From NCBI GenBank assembly GCA_017794705.1, contig CP051235.1, forward strand, positions 2,295,010 to 2,359,009: a DNA stretch of 64,000 nt. The letters are read 5' to 3'. This stretch comes from Devosia sp. Its GTDB lineage: Bacteria; Pseudomonadota; Alphaproteobacteria; Rhizobiales; Devosiaceae. Below are positions 27,821-37,446 of this stretch, piece by piece. The position numbers were made by a program, and so were the translations under genes. Under the pieces are notes generated by a model. The model did not search any database. It was given only the letters and a program-made list of their open reading frames with translations, and was not told where the DNA came from. Each line of letters opens with the position of its first letter. Position 1 is the stretch's first letter.

Positions 27821-28729
27821 ATGGTTGAAACAACCCTTCACAATCCGGACGCCATTTCCACCGCCGAAGAGGCGCGCGCTATCCGGCTCACCCGGGCGCG
27901 GCGCCGGAGCCGGAACAACATCTTCAGGCATATTTTCCTGATCATTTGTTCGCTGATCATGATCTATCCGCTTTTGTGGATGGTTTCGGCGTCACTCAAG
28001 CCGGACAATGAGATTTTCGGCACGCTGTGGCTGTGGCCCTCGGAGTTTCAGTGGAACAACTATGTCGAAGGCTGGGACGCGCTGGTCGTCAGTTTCTCGC
28101 GCTTCTACATGAACTCGATTATCATCACCGTGCTGTCTGTGATCGGCAATGTGATCAGTTGTTCGTTCGCCGCCTATGCGTTCGCACGGCTCGAATTCAA
28201 CGGGCGCAACATCTGGTTCTCTCTGATGATGATGACCCTGATGCTGCCGTATCACATCGTGCTGATCCCACAGTACCTGTTGTTTCTGCAACTGGGCTGG
28301 ATCGATACCTATCTGCCGCTGGTGGTGCCGAAGTTCCTGGCGACCGATGCGTTCTTCATCTTCCTGATGGTGCAGTTCTTCCGGCAGTTGCCGCGTGAAC
28401 TGGACGAGGCGGCGATGATGGACGGGTGTTCACCGTTCAAGATCTACTGGGCGATCATCATGCCGCTGTCCATTCCGGCCATGGCAACCGCGGCGATCTT
28501 CTCCTTTATCTGGACGTGGCAGGATTTCCTGGGGCCGCTGATCTATCTGAATGACGTCAAGGACTACACGGTGCCGCTGGCGCTCCGGATGTTCCTCAGT
28601 CAGGACAGCGTGTCGCTCTATGGCGAAATGTTTGCCATGTCGGTTCTGTCCATCGTGCCCATCTTCCTTTTCTTCGTGATCTTCCAGCGCCTGATCGTGC
28701 AGGGGATCGCGATGAGCGGCCTCAAGTAG
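27821..28729 (+). CDS. CUT1 sugar ABC transporter permease (MalG-type)
   Basis: 302 aa. A charged N-terminal arm (RLTRARRRSRNNIFRH) precedes the first helix, IFLIICSLIMIYPLLWMVSA. The EAA loop is DEAAMMDGCSPFKIYWAIIMP. Six membrane segments are expected. The start is two bases after the previous stop, so translation is coupled. It pairs with the MalF-type subunit to form the pore of the importer for the unknown glycoside. Confidence 0.9.
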   Translation: MVETTLHNPDAISTAEEARAIRLTRARRRSRNNIFRHIFLIICSLIMIYPLLWMVSASLKPDNEIFGTLWLWPSEFQWNNYVEGWDALVVSFSRFYMNSIIITVLSVIGNVISCSFAAYAFARLEFNGRNIWFSLMMMTLMLPYHIVLIPQYLLFLQLGWIDTYLPLVVPKFLATDAFFIFLMVQFFRQLPRELDEAAMMDGCSPFKIYWAIIMPLSIPAMATAAIFSFIWTWQDFLGPLIYLNDVKDYTVPLALRMFLSQDSVSLYGEMFAMSVLSIVPIFLFFVIFQRLIVQGIAMSGLK

Positions 28730-28743
28730 CAAGGAGTGTCCCC

Positions 28744-29820
28744 ATGGCAGGCGTCAGTCTGAAAAGCGTCAACAAGAAATACGGGACGGTCGAGGCCATC
28801 CACTCCATCGATCTGGAGGTGAATGACGGAGAGTTCCTGGTGCTGGTCGGGCCGTCTGGCTGTGGCAAGTCCACTTTGTTGCGCATGATTGCGGGGCTGG
28901 AGGAGATCACCGACGGCACGATTTCCATCGAAGACCGGGTGGTCAATGACGTGCCTGCCTCGCAGCGTAACCTTTCGATGGTGTTCCAGTCCTATGCGCT
29001 CTATCCGCACATGAGCGTTCGCAAGAATCTGGCCTTCGGTCTCTCCAACATGAAAATGCCAAAGCCGGAGATTGAACGGCGGGTGGCTGACGCTGCCCGC
29101 ATCCTGCAGATCGGCGAACTGATGGAGCGCAAGCCCAGACAATTGTCCGGCGGGCAGAAACAGCGTGTTGCCATCGGCCGGGCTATTGTGCGCGAGCCGC
29201 AGCTGTTCCTGTTCGATGAACCGCTATCCAACCTTGACGCAGAACTGCGCGTGCAGATGCGGGTAGAACTGGCCGGATTGTACAATCGCCTGGGAACCAC
29301 AATGATCTATGTGACTCACGATCAGGTCGAGGCGATGACCATGGCGACGCGGATCGCCGTGTTGAGCAATGGACATCTGGAACAGCTCGGAACGCCGTTC
29401 GAGCTCTACAACTTTCCTCAGAACCGGTTTGTCGCCTCGTTCATCGGATCGCCGAAGATGAACATGCTTGAAGCAGAAGCCAAGGGAGGGGCCGTGGAAC
29501 TGGCGGACTTTGGCAGCCTGCCGTTGGGGGACGGGGTCAGCGATGGTTCCCTTGCGGTGGGTGTTCGCCCCAGCCAGTTTCTGGTAGGAGATGAGGGTGA
29601 TGTACATGCTTCGGGCAAAATCACCCTCGTCGAGTATCTGGGCAGCGAGATGTTCATTCACGTGCAGCTTGCCTCGGGCCGGGTCATGATGGTGCAGGCG
29701 CCGGGGCATTCGGTTTACAAACTGGGTGACGAGATTAGGCTTGGCATTTCGCGTCGGGCCGCGCATTATTTCGACAGCGCAGGTCTGCGTGTCCCACTCT
29801 TTGACAAACAGGACAGTTAA
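28744..29820 (+). CDS. CUT1 sugar ABC transporter ATPase (UgpC/MsmK-type)
   Basis: 358 aa, full length for the family. Walker [10 protein letters not shown] (37-45), Q-loop [11 protein letters not shown], signature LSGGQKQR near 134, Walker [14 protein letters not shown] near 154, H-loop YVTHDQ near 189, then a complete TOBE/OB domain. AAGGAGTG precedes the ATG. Its stop codon directly abuts the TTG start of the dehydrogenase gene. Confidence 0.92.
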   Translation: MAGVSLKSVNKKYGTVEAIHSIDLEVNDGEFLVLVGPSGCGKSTLLRMIAGLEEITDGTISIEDRVVNDVPASQRNLSMVFQSYALYPHMSVRKNLAFGLSNMKMPKPEIERRVADAARILQIGELMERKPRQLSGGQKQRVAIGRAIVREPQLFLFDEPLSNLDAELRVQMRVELAGLYNRLGTTMIYVTHDQVEAMTMATRIAVLSNGHLEQLGTPFELYNFPQNRFVASFIGSPKMNMLEAEAKGGAVELADFGSLPLGDGVSDGSLAVGVRPSQFLVGDEGDVHASGKITLVEYLGSEMFIHVQLASGRVMMVQAPGHSVYKLGDEIRLGISRRAAHYFDSAGLRVPLFDKQDS

Positions 29821-31119
29821 TTGAAATACGCAATCGTTGGCACCGGCGCGCGGCACGCGATGTTCCGCCGGGCGGTAACCGAGACATATGAAGCAACTAA
29901 CAAGTTAGTTGGATTGTGCGACAGCAATCAGGGTCGGCTGGCGCTGTCGGCGGGGAAAGTGCCTGATCCGGGCGGTAATGGCATTGCGACCTACCAGGCA
30001 GAGCAGTTCGACGACATGCTGCGTGAGCAGCAGCCGGACAAGGTTGTGGTGACCGTGCCGGACTATCTGCACCACGAGTATATCGTGCGGGCCATGCGGG
30101 CAGGCTGCGATGTCGTCACCGAAAAGCCGATGACGACCGACCTGTCGCGGTTGAAAGCCATTCTCGATGCGCAAGAGGAAACCGGCAAGTCGGTGACGGT
30201 TACGTTCAACTACCGCTACACACCGGCGCGCACGCAGCTGAAGGATTTGCTGCAGTCAGGAGCGATTGGTGACATCACAGCGGTCGACTTCCGCTGGTAT
30301 CTCGACCGGGTGCATGGTGCTGACTATTTCCGGCGCTGGCATCGCTACAAGGAAAAGTCAGGTGGCCTTTTGGTGCACAAGTCGACGCACCATTTCGATC
30401 TGTTGAACTGGTGGATTGGCTCGTCGCCGGTTGCCGTCAGTGCCAATGGCAAGCGTGCTTTCTATACGCCCGAAATGGCCGAAGAACTTGGATTGAGCGC
30501 TCATGGCGAGCGGTGTCACGGCTGCCCGGTTTCCAACAAATGCGACTTCTTCATGGACCTGGAAACTGACGGGCCGCTGAAAGAACTCTATCTCGATGTC
30601 GAGGAGAATGACGGCTACCTGCGCGACCAGTGCGTATTCGCCGACGACATCACTATCGAGGACACGATGCAGGTCGGCGTGAAATATGCCAACGAGGTTT
30701 CACTCAATTACACCTTGTGTGCCTACAGCCCGTGGGAGGGGCTGGAGGTTAAGTTCCACGGTACCAAGGGGGAATTGACGCACCGGCATGTGGAGGTGCA
30801 TGGCGTGTTCGGCGGCAAGCGAGAGAGGCCGCAGGATGATGCAATGACCACCGAATTGCATCAGGCCGGCAAGGCGCCGGAAAAGATCGACGTCTGGGCC
30901 GGGCATGGCGATCACGGCGGTGCCGATCCGGTGATGCTGGGCTATCTGTTCGATGCAGAGACGGTTGGCCCGGACCCGTACAAGCGCGGATCGAGTCATG
31001 TTGATGGCGCGTGGTCGATCTTGACGGGGATCGCTGCCAACCAGTCAATGGCGACAGGGCAGACCGTGATGATCGACGAGCTTCTTTCGGCGAACGGCAT
31101 CAAACTGCCAAGGAGCTGA
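29821..31119 (+). CDS. Gfo/Idh/MocA-family oxidoreductase with a Cys-rich insert
   Basis: 432 aa, larger than the usual 330-390. Rossmann motif GTGARH at residues 7-12, EKP at 101-103, substrate-domain HKSTHHFDLLNWWIG near 186. An insert at 229-244 carries Cys232, Cys235 and Cys241 (RCHGCPVSNKC), a possible metal site seen in some family members. The start is TTG directly after the ATPase stop with no clear ribosome site, so it probably depends on coupling. It may oxidise the imported glycoside or free sugar. Its stop abuts the stop of the convergent kinase gene (TGATCA). Confidence 0.87.
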   Translation: MKYAIVGTGARHAMFRRAVTETYEATNKLVGLCDSNQGRLALSAGKVPDPGGNGIATYQAEQFDDMLREQQPDKVVVTVPDYLHHEYIVRAMRAGCDVVTEKPMTTDLSRLKAILDAQEETGKSVTVTFNYRYTPARTQLKDLLQSGAIGDITAVDFRWYLDRVHGADYFRRWHRYKEKSGGLLVHKSTHHFDLLNWWIGSSPVAVSANGKRAFYTPEMAEELGLSAHGERCHGCPVSNKCDFFMDLETDGPLKELYLDVEENDGYLRDQCVFADDITIEDTMQVGVKYANEVSLNYTLCAYSPWEGLEVKFHGTKGELTHRHVEVHGVFGGKRERPQDDAMTTELHQAGKAPEKIDVWAGHGDHGGADPVMLGYLFDAETVGPDPYKRGSSHVDGAWSILTGIAANQSMATGQTVMIDELLSANGIKLPRS

Positions 31120-32538
31120 TCAGGTGCGAGGCGACTCGGCCAGTCTGCGCCAACGCTCGGCGTAGCTGGTTAGTCCATCGAGCAAAATCGGCTCCACAGA
31201 TTTGTAGCTAGCTTCGCCGTTCTTGTGGTCCAGGCCTACATTGGTGAATAGCATTGCGGCACCCAGGGAGGTCCCCGTTGCGTCGTCGGACGCGCTTACG
31301 GGAATGCCCGTAAGGTAACGCAGCACGCCAAGATAGAGCTGGTTGCGAGCCAGGGGCCCTTCGACAATGATACGGGTACCCGTGCCGCAGATGCCCAGGG
31401 CGACGGTTGAATTCAGGGCGAGATAGAGGCTGGCGAGAGCGGCTTTTTGCCCGGTATCCAGCTGATTGATCCCGGCGGGCAGCTTTCCCATCTGGTGGCC
31501 GAACGGGCCGACGCCATGAGCCAGGCTGGGCAGAGCGACAATGTCATTGTCAATAATGTGTTGGGCGTCAGCGGTGGTCGGTATTCCGGCCTGTTTTCCC
31601 GCTATCGCCGCAAACTCGCGTCCGCCCATGAATCGGGCCGTGGGCACCGGGCGACCCAGATAGTCGACATTGGCGAGACTGTCGCGGGTGGGATCGAGCC
31701 AGTCTGTCGCACCACCCACGTGCATGTGGATGGTCCAGGTTCCAGACGAAATGACATTGAAAGGTGCTGTGGCGCCGCGCAGGTGTGGTACGAGCGAAGC
31801 GTTGGAATCATGAATGCCTGTGGCCACAGGCGTCTCAGCGCTCAGTCCCGTCAGTGCAGCCAGTTCGGCAGTGAGCGTGCCAACAATCTGGTCCGCGCGT
31901 TTCAGCGGCGGGAAGAGATGGGTCCAACCCATCTTCTCAACCAGTGATGAGAACCGGTTGGGTACGGGTGCCCAGAGATCGGTATGGCACCCCAATGAGG
32001 TGACTTCACTGGCCAGTTGGCTGGTCAGGCGGAACGCCCAGTACTGGGCATAGGTCAGGATCGCAGTGACCCGGGAAAACTCATCCGGGAACGTTTCGGC
32101 CTGCCAGAATATCTGGGCGCCGAGGTTCAGCCCGCCGGGCAGAGCGGGTGTCAGGGTTTCGCCGAAATCCGGCCTTACTTCATCGTAGCGCTTCCGGATG
32201 TCGTCAGGGGCCGGATGTTCGTAGTCGAGCACAGGCAAGGCCAGTTCATTTCCAGCCATCAGTGCAGCAGTTGCACCGTGGGTGGTGATGGAAATGGCGG
32301 AAACCGCGTGGCTTTCAGCGAAAGCCCTGAGCGTTTCGACGATAAAATTGAAGAGGCGCTCAACGTCGGCATGCGGGTAGGGCCCCTCCGGCAGGACCTC
32401 GTTTGCAAGCGAACGGGCGTCCAGTTCGATGCCCTTCCCCGCATCCAGCAGCACCAGTTTGGCGGTGGTCTTGCCGATGTCGATGACGGCAATGGTTTCA
32501 AGCGCCGCGGCGTGAACCTGGTCAGACAGATTTGTCAT
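31120..32538 (-). CDS. FGGY-family sugar kinase, rhamnulo-/fuculokinase-like
   Basis: 472 aa. The first domain starts with the ATP/sugar-binding motif IAVIDIGKTTAKLVLLD near residue 17. The second has VISSGTWTIHMHVGG near 265 and the nucleotide-binding GICGTGTRIIVEGPLARN near 388. The pattern is closest to the FGGY subgroup that holds rhizobial RhaK-type deoxyketose kinases. It is transcribed after the DeoR gene (60 bases), a usual regulator-kinase pair. A role in phosphorylating a 6-deoxyketose fits the rhamnonate dehydratase-like enzyme nearby, but the substrate is inferred. Confidence 0.83.
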   Translation of the reverse strand: MTNLSDQVHAAALETIAVIDIGKTTAKLVLLDAGKGIELDARSLANEVLPEGPYPHADVERLFNFIVETLRAFAESHAVSAISITTHGATAALMAGNELALPVLDYEHPAPDDIRKRYDEVRPDFGETLTPALPGGLNLGAQIFWQAETFPDEFSRVTAILTYAQYWAFRLTSQLASEVTSLGCHTDLWAPVPNRFSSLVEKMGWTHLFPPLKRADQIVGTLTAELAALTGLSAETPVATGIHDSNASLVPHLRGATAPFNVISSGTWTIHMHVGGATDWLDPTRDSLANVDYLGRPVPTARFMGGREFAAIAGKQAGIPTTADAQHIIDNDIVALPSLAHGVGPFGHQMGKLPAGINQLDTGQKAALASLYLALNSTVALGICGTGTRIIVEGPLARNQLYLGVLRYLTGIPVSASDDATGTSLGAAMLFTNVGLDHKNGEASYKSVEPILLDGLTSYAERWRRLAESPRT

Positions 32539-32598
32539 CTGGTCTTTTTCGCCTGCACTTTGTTACTCAACTCAAACTCGATATTTATGCGGCCGATG

Positions 32599-33414
32599 TC
32601 AGGCCGCATTGGTGCCGTTGGCGCCGGCCCTGCCCGTAGACTTTCCCACGCTTGCCACAACAAGTTCAACACCGGCCTGTTCAATCATACGTCTGGCTGC
32701 GTCTGAAATCTCGTCGTCGGTGACGATCCTTGAAACCTGGTCCAACCCGCAAAGGATAAGGCTGGAGCGGCGCTCGAACTTCGAGGAATCGACCAGAACG
32801 ATCAGCTCCTCCGCCTGTGAGATCAGCTTTTCCTCCGCCTGAACGATCAGGGGATCAACTTCCATGATGCCCAGCGGGCTCACCGCCTGCGCACCCATGA
32901 ACATCTTGCGGGCCGAGAAATGCTTCGAGCCGTCATTCTCGAAGGGGCTCAATATGATGTTCTGCTCGCGATAGACGGTGCCGCCGGGCAACACGACGGT
33001 ATTCTTGGAATGTGTGAGCAGGTGCTCCGCGATGGGAAAAGAGTTGGTGAATACCTGCATCCGGCGGTTGGCGAGGTAATGCACCATCTGAAAGGTTGTC
33101 GTGCCGCCATTGATGATGATGTCATCGCCGTCATCGCAGAGTTCGACAGCACAACGGGCGATCGCGCGCTTCTTGTCGACATTGACGCTTTTGTTGAACG
33201 AAAACGGCCGACCCTGCAGGCCAATAGCCGGCGTGTGCAAGGCCTCGGCACCGCCGCGCATCTTGCGCAGGCGGTTGGATTTGTGCAGGGCGGAAATATC
33301 ACGGCGGACCGTTGCCTCGGACGAGCCGGTCAGTTCGACGATCTCGCGGACCGTGGCGACCGGCTTTTCCTGCAACACCGACAAGATAAGCCGATGACGT
33401 TCGCTCTCATGCAT
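32599..33414 (-). CDS. DeoR/GlpR-family transcriptional regulator
   Basis: 271 aa from the ATG at 33414, which has AGGAGGAA eight or nine bases before it; the open frame extends 20 codons upstream without a ribosome site. N-terminal helix-turn-helix TVREIVELTGSSEATVRRDI, then the DeoR sensor domain with the phosphosugar-binding NGGTTTFQM. Such regulators usually bind a phosphorylated sugar, fitting the kinase gene that follows in the same transcript. It is the probable regulator of the 21371-33414 cluster. Confidence 0.88.
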   Translation of the reverse strand: MHESERHRLILSVLQEKPVATVREIVELTGSSEATVRRDISALHKSNRLRKMRGGAEALHTPAIGLQGRPFSFNKSVNVDKKRAIARCAVELCDDGDDIIINGGTTTFQMVHYLANRRMQVFTNSFPIAEHLLTHSKNTVVLPGGTVYREQNIILSPFENDGSKHFSARKMFMGAQAVSPLGIMEVDPLIVQAEEKLISQAEELIVLVDSSKFERRSSLILCGLDQVSRIVTDDEISDAARRMIEQAGVELVVASVGKSTGRAGANGTNAA

Positions 33415-33529
33415 GGCGGCAGCGTTCCTCCTGTTGCTGGCAAGATTAGCTTTCGAGCCAGCATAATCAATCAATAATCAGTCATTTCTGACGGGTTATG
33501 CCAATTGCACGATGCCCCGGAGACCAGGA

Positions 33530-35431
33530 TCAGGTGGTGGAGTGTGATTGCGCCGCCGCCGTCAATTCGTCGTCAGGAATATCGTCGAAGGAGGCGTAGT
33601 TGAGATTGTAGAGCTTGGAGTAGAGCCCGCCCATGTCCATCAATTCGTCATGGTCACCGGTTTCTACAAGCTGGCCATTCTGCAGCACAATGATCCTGTC
33701 TGCGCCGCGGATTGTCGCCAACCGGTGCGCGATCACCAGGCCGGTGCGGCCCTCGAGAAGTCGCACAAGGGCTTTCTGAATCAGCATTTCGGTATAGCTG
33801 TCGATGTTGGCCGTGGCTTCATCAAGCACCAGGATCTTGGCATCGGCTACCAGCGCCCGCGCGAAGCTGATCAGTTGGCGTTGTCCGAGTGACAGGTTGC
33901 CGCCGCGCTCTCCGAGCATGGCATCATAGCCGCCATCGAGAGTCGTGATGAAGTCATGGGCGCCCACCGCCTTGGCAGCTTCCACCACCTGTTCCATCGT
34001 GGCGTCAGTCTTGTGGTAGCGGATGTTTTCGAACACGGTACCCGTGAACAGGAATGGTTCCTGCAGCACCATGGCAATCTGTTCGCCCAGGGATTGTTGG
34101 GTGAGGTCGCGGACGTCATGTCCACCGACAAGCACGCGGCCCTGCTGGATGTCGTAAAAACGGTGGATCAGTGCCATCGCCGAGGATTTTCCCGAACCGG
34201 TTGGCCCGACCAGCGCAACCGTTTCGCCGGGGTTCACCCGGAAACTGACGTTTTTCAGCACCGGCTGTTTGGGATTATAGCCGAAGGTCACGTCATCAAA
34301 TTCAACAGAGCCGTCCATATCCTTAGAAAGGGCGACAGCATCGGGGGCATCCTGAACGTCCACGCGGACATCCAGCACGTCGATCAGACGTTTGCCCGAA
34401 GCCATGGCCCGCTGCATGACCGAATACTGCATGGTCAGCGACCGGATCGGATCAAAGAAGCGCTGAATGTAGAACAGGAAGGCGACCATGACGCCGACAT
34501 CCAGCCCGCCGTTCAGCACCATCGAACCTCCGACGACGACCACAACGGCCATGGCCCCGCCGGTCAGCGTGTCGACGATCGGCACCATCACCTGGGCATA
34601 TTTGGCGGCGGTCAGGTGAGTCTTGAGGTTGGCATGGGCCTTGTCGTCATAGAGCTGGAAATTGACCTGCTGGCGATCCATGGATTGGACGGCGCGGACA
34701 CCATGGATGGCTTCGGCGAGCGCCCCATTGGTGACCGAGTTGGTCTCGTGCGCGGCCATGAAAGCGGCGCGGGCGCGCGGCAGCCAAAAGACGCGGACGA
34801 TGAACAGGACGGGCAACACCGAAAGGGTCAGCAGCCCGAGCCGGAAGTCGAGCCAGAGCATCACCCCGACGATGCCGAACAACAGCACCAGATCCCCGAC
34901 AGAAATCACCGAGGTTTCCAGAAACTCCTGCATGGAGTTCACGTCGCCCTGCAGGCGCGACATCAGGCGGCCGACTTCGGTCTTGTCCATGAAGCTCAGG
35001 GACACGTGCTGAAGATGTTCGAACATGGCCCGGCGGATGTCGAAAAGCACATTCTCGGCCGCCTGTCCGACCACCATTTCCTGTAGGTAGGAGGCGCCGT
35101 AGTTGATCAGGATGGCGGCAACAAATGCAGCGACTGCCCAGATGAGGGCCGACTGGTCGACAGTGCCGGCGATCATGCCGTTGTCGATGGCGTAGCGAAT
35201 GATCAGCGGGATCAACAACTGTGTGCCGGTGAAAACAAGCACCGCCGCGACCGCGATGAACATCTTGACGCGATAGGGATGCACGAATTCCCAGATCCGG
35301 CTGATGACGCGACCGTCGAAAAAGCGGCCGAACATGTCTTCCTCGATCCGGTGCGAGCCCACCACCGCGCGCGGTGGACGGCGGCCCTGATCGTTGACAT
35401 CGTGACGTTCGGTTTCCAGTTCCTCGCTCAT
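33530..35431 (-). CDS. ABC exporter half-transporter (subunit 2)
   Basis: 633 aa. A membrane domain of about six helices (from residue 50) is fused to a C-terminal ATPase domain: Walker A GPTGSGKSS near 407, signature LSLGQRQL near 511, Walker B ILVLDEATANID near 532 with an intact catalytic Glu. The signature is LSLGQ rather than LSGGQ. Its start overlaps the stop of the partner gene (ATGA), so the two make a heterodimer. Substrates of such pairs range from drugs to peptides and lipids; nothing here decides which. Confidence 0.9.
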   Translation of the reverse strand: MSEELETERHDVNDQGRRPPRAVVGSHRIEEDMFGRFFDGRVISRIWEFVHPYRVKMFIAVAAVLVFTGTQLLIPLIIRYAIDNGMIAGTVDQSALIWAVAAFVAAILINYGASYLQEMVVGQAAENVLFDIRRAMFEHLQHVSLSFMDKTEVGRLMSRLQGDVNSMQEFLETSVISVGDLVLLFGIVGVMLWLDFRLGLLTLSVLPVLFIVRVFWLPRARAAFMAAHETNSVTNGALAEAIHGVRAVQSMDRQQVNFQLYDDKAHANLKTHLTAAKYAQVMVPIVDTLTGGAMAVVVVVGGSMVLNGGLDVGVMVAFLFYIQRFFDPIRSLTMQYSVMQRAMASGKRLIDVLDVRVDVQDAPDAVALSKDMDGSVEFDDVTFGYNPKQPVLKNVSFRVNPGETVALVGPTGSGKSSAMALIHRFYDIQQGRVLVGGHDVRDLTQQSLGEQIAMVLQEPFLFTGTVFENIRYHKTDATMEQVVEAAKAVGAHDFITTLDGGYDAMLGERGGNLSLGQRQLISFARALVADAKILVLDEATANIDSYTEMLIQKALVRLLEGRTGLVIAHRLATIRGADRIIVLQNGQLVETGDHDELMDMGGLYSKLYNLNYASFDDIPDDELTAAAQSHSTT

Positions 35432-37284
35432 TCGCCGGCCTCCAGCATCTCGTCGCCGGGCCGGACCTGGAGTTCGTAAAGCGCGGCGTAGCGGCCCTTG
35501 AGCGCCAGCAGGTCGTCATGCGTGCCGCGCTCAACGACTTCCCCGCCTTCGACGAACAGGATTTCGTCGGCATGCATCAGGGAACTGAGGCGGTGGGCGA
35601 TGATGATGGTCACCCGGTCCCTGGCATATTCGCGCAGGGCCGAGCGGATGCGCTGTTCGGTTCCGGCGTCGATGGCAGCTGTTGAGTCATCAAACACCAT
35701 GACTGCCGGTTTGAGCATCAACGTGCGGGCGATGGACAGGCGCTGGCGCTGGCCACCGCTCAGCGATACTCCGCGTTCGCCTACGATCGTGCGGTATTCC
35801 GCGGGAAGACCCATAACATAGTTGTGCAACTGGGCGCTGTCGCTGGCATTGGCGATCCGGCGTTCTTTCGCCCAGGGATCGCCATAGGCAATGTTGTTTT
35901 CGATTGTGGTGGTGAACAGGAAGGCGTCCTGCTGCACCACAGCCACGGCATGGCGGAGTGAGGCTAGCGTGACGTCGCGGATGTCCTGTCCGTCGATGGT
36001 GATCCTGCCGCCGGTCACGTCATAAAAGCGCGGAATGAGATGGGCGATGGTTGACTTGCCGCTGCCCGGCGGGCCGACGATTCCCAGTGTCTTGCCACGC
36101 TTTGCGTCGAAACTGATGTCTTTCAGCACTGCCCGATCGGGAGCAGACGGGTAGGCAAAGCTGACATTTTCAAAACGCAGCGTCCCCGCCGATACGTCGA
36201 GATCTTTCGCGTCAGGTTTGTCGGCAATGTCGACCTTCAGGTCGAGAAGCTGGAAAATACGGGTGCCGCAGGTCGAAGCGCGGGCAAAGGCATTGACCAT
36301 CATGCCGAGCTGGCGCACCGGCATCTGCAGGATGGTCATGAAGGTGAGAAATGATGTGAGCGTGCCGACGCTGATTTCGCCGCTGATTACCTTCTGGCCG
36401 CCGATCCACAACACCAATGCCATCGACAGGAAAAACGAGAAGGTCATGATCGAGGTGTTGCGCACCCGAATGCCAACACGGTCATGTGCCAGTTCGAGGG
36501 CGCTGCCCGACGCCTTGTCGAACTTGTCCATTTCGTGCTTCTGCGCCGCAAAGGCACGCACCACCCGGATTCCGCCGAGGTTTTCCTCCATCACGCGGCT
36601 GAGCACGGCCAGCCTTTCCTGAAGTTCGAGCCAGGTCGCACGAAGGCGAAGGCGCGTGACCGGAGCGCGCCAACCGACGAAGGGCACAAAGCTAAGCGCG
36701 ATCAGACCCAGCACCAGGTCGGTCGTCAGCAGCATATAAGCGCCGACACCGATGAGCACGCCGAGCAGGACGACGCGGATCAGCCCGGTCGAAAAGAACA
36801 TGCGCACGCCTTCGAGGTCGAGCATGCCCACAGTGATCAGATCGCCGGAGTGAACCGTGTCGTGGAAGGAAAAGCTGAGACGCTGGATCTTTTCGTAAAC
36901 GGCAAGTCGCAGTTCGTAGCCGATGTGGTGGCCGACACTTTCCGCATAATAGTTCTGCAGCATGGTGAACAGGCCGCGCAGAATGCTGACGGTGAGCAGT
37001 ACGATGGCGGTGGTGGCCAGTGCTGACTGGGTGTCGGAACCGCCTGTGGCAGTCAGAACCGTCTGTGTCCGGTCAACGGCCTCACCGAGCAGACGGGGGA
37101 TCCAGAGCTGCAGGCTGGCGGCGATAAAGGTTGCAACTATGGCGATGGTAACCTGCACCGGGTGGCGCAGGTTCATGCGGGTAATCCGCACCAGCGTGTT
37201 GAAGCCCTGGCCCCAATCGGCGTTTCTGACATGCGTGATCGAGTCGGGCCGACCGCGCGCGGTGCTTTGTGCAGCGCTGCTCAA
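35428..37284 (-). CDS. ABC exporter half-transporter (subunit 1, degenerate ATPase)
   Basis: 618 aa with a six-helix membrane domain (from about residue 45) and an ATPase domain: Walker A GPPGSGKST near 395, canonical signature LSGGQRQR near 502, but Walker B VMVFDDSTAAID near 525 with Asp in place of the catalytic Glu. This is the degenerate half seen in heterodimeric exporters such as BmrCD and TM287/288. It is the first gene of a two-gene operon. The 162 bases upstream, to the end of the siderophore reductase gene, must hold its promoter; I see no clear operator there. Confidence 0.9.
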   Translation of the reverse strand: MSSAAQSTARGRPDSITHVRNADWGQGFNTLVRITRMNLRHPVQVTIAIVATFIAASLQLWIPRLLGEAVDRTQTVLTATGGSDTQSALATTAIVLLTVSILRGLFTMLQNYYAESVGHHIGYELRLAVYEKIQRLSFSFHDTVHSGDLITVGMLDLEGVRMFFSTGLIRVVLLGVLIGVGAYMLLTTDLVLGLIALSFVPFVGWRAPVTRLRLRATWLELQERLAVLSRVMEENLGGIRVVRAFAAQKHEMDKFDKASGSALELAHDRVGIRVRNTSIMTFSFFLSMALVLWIGGQKVISGEISVGTLTSFLTFMTILQMPVRQLGMMVNAFARASTCGTRIFQLLDLKVDIADKPDAKDLDVSAGTLRFENVSFAYPSAPDRAVLKDISFDAKRGKTLGIVGPPGSGKSTIAHLIPRFYDVTGGRITIDGQDIRDVTLASLRHAVAVVQQDAFLFTTTIENNIAYGDPWAKERRIANASDSAQLHNYVMGLPAEYRTIVGERGVSLSGGQRQRLSIARTLMLKPAVMVFDDSTAAIDAGTEQRIRSALREYARDRVTIIIAHRLSSLMHADEILFVEGGEVVERGTHDDLLALKGRYAALYELQVRPGDEMLEAGE

Positions 37285-37446
37285 CTTACTATCCAGACGA
37301 GTTGACGCCCGCCCTCAGGCCAGGTCGCCGCGCCGCATCAAATTATCACGGCAGAAGATTTTGGTATCCCACTCGTCAGACTCTAAGCCGAGTCCGAATC
37401 CGGATGCAAGCAGGTGAACGCTAATTCTCAGCGTTTCGGCGAACAA

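Noticed and set aside
33530..37284. ABC exporter pair as a siderophore exporter linked to the uptake operon
   Set aside because: It is adjacent and on the same strand, but a 162-base gap separates it, no Irr-like box precedes it, and no siderophore biosynthesis gene is present, so the link is only positional.
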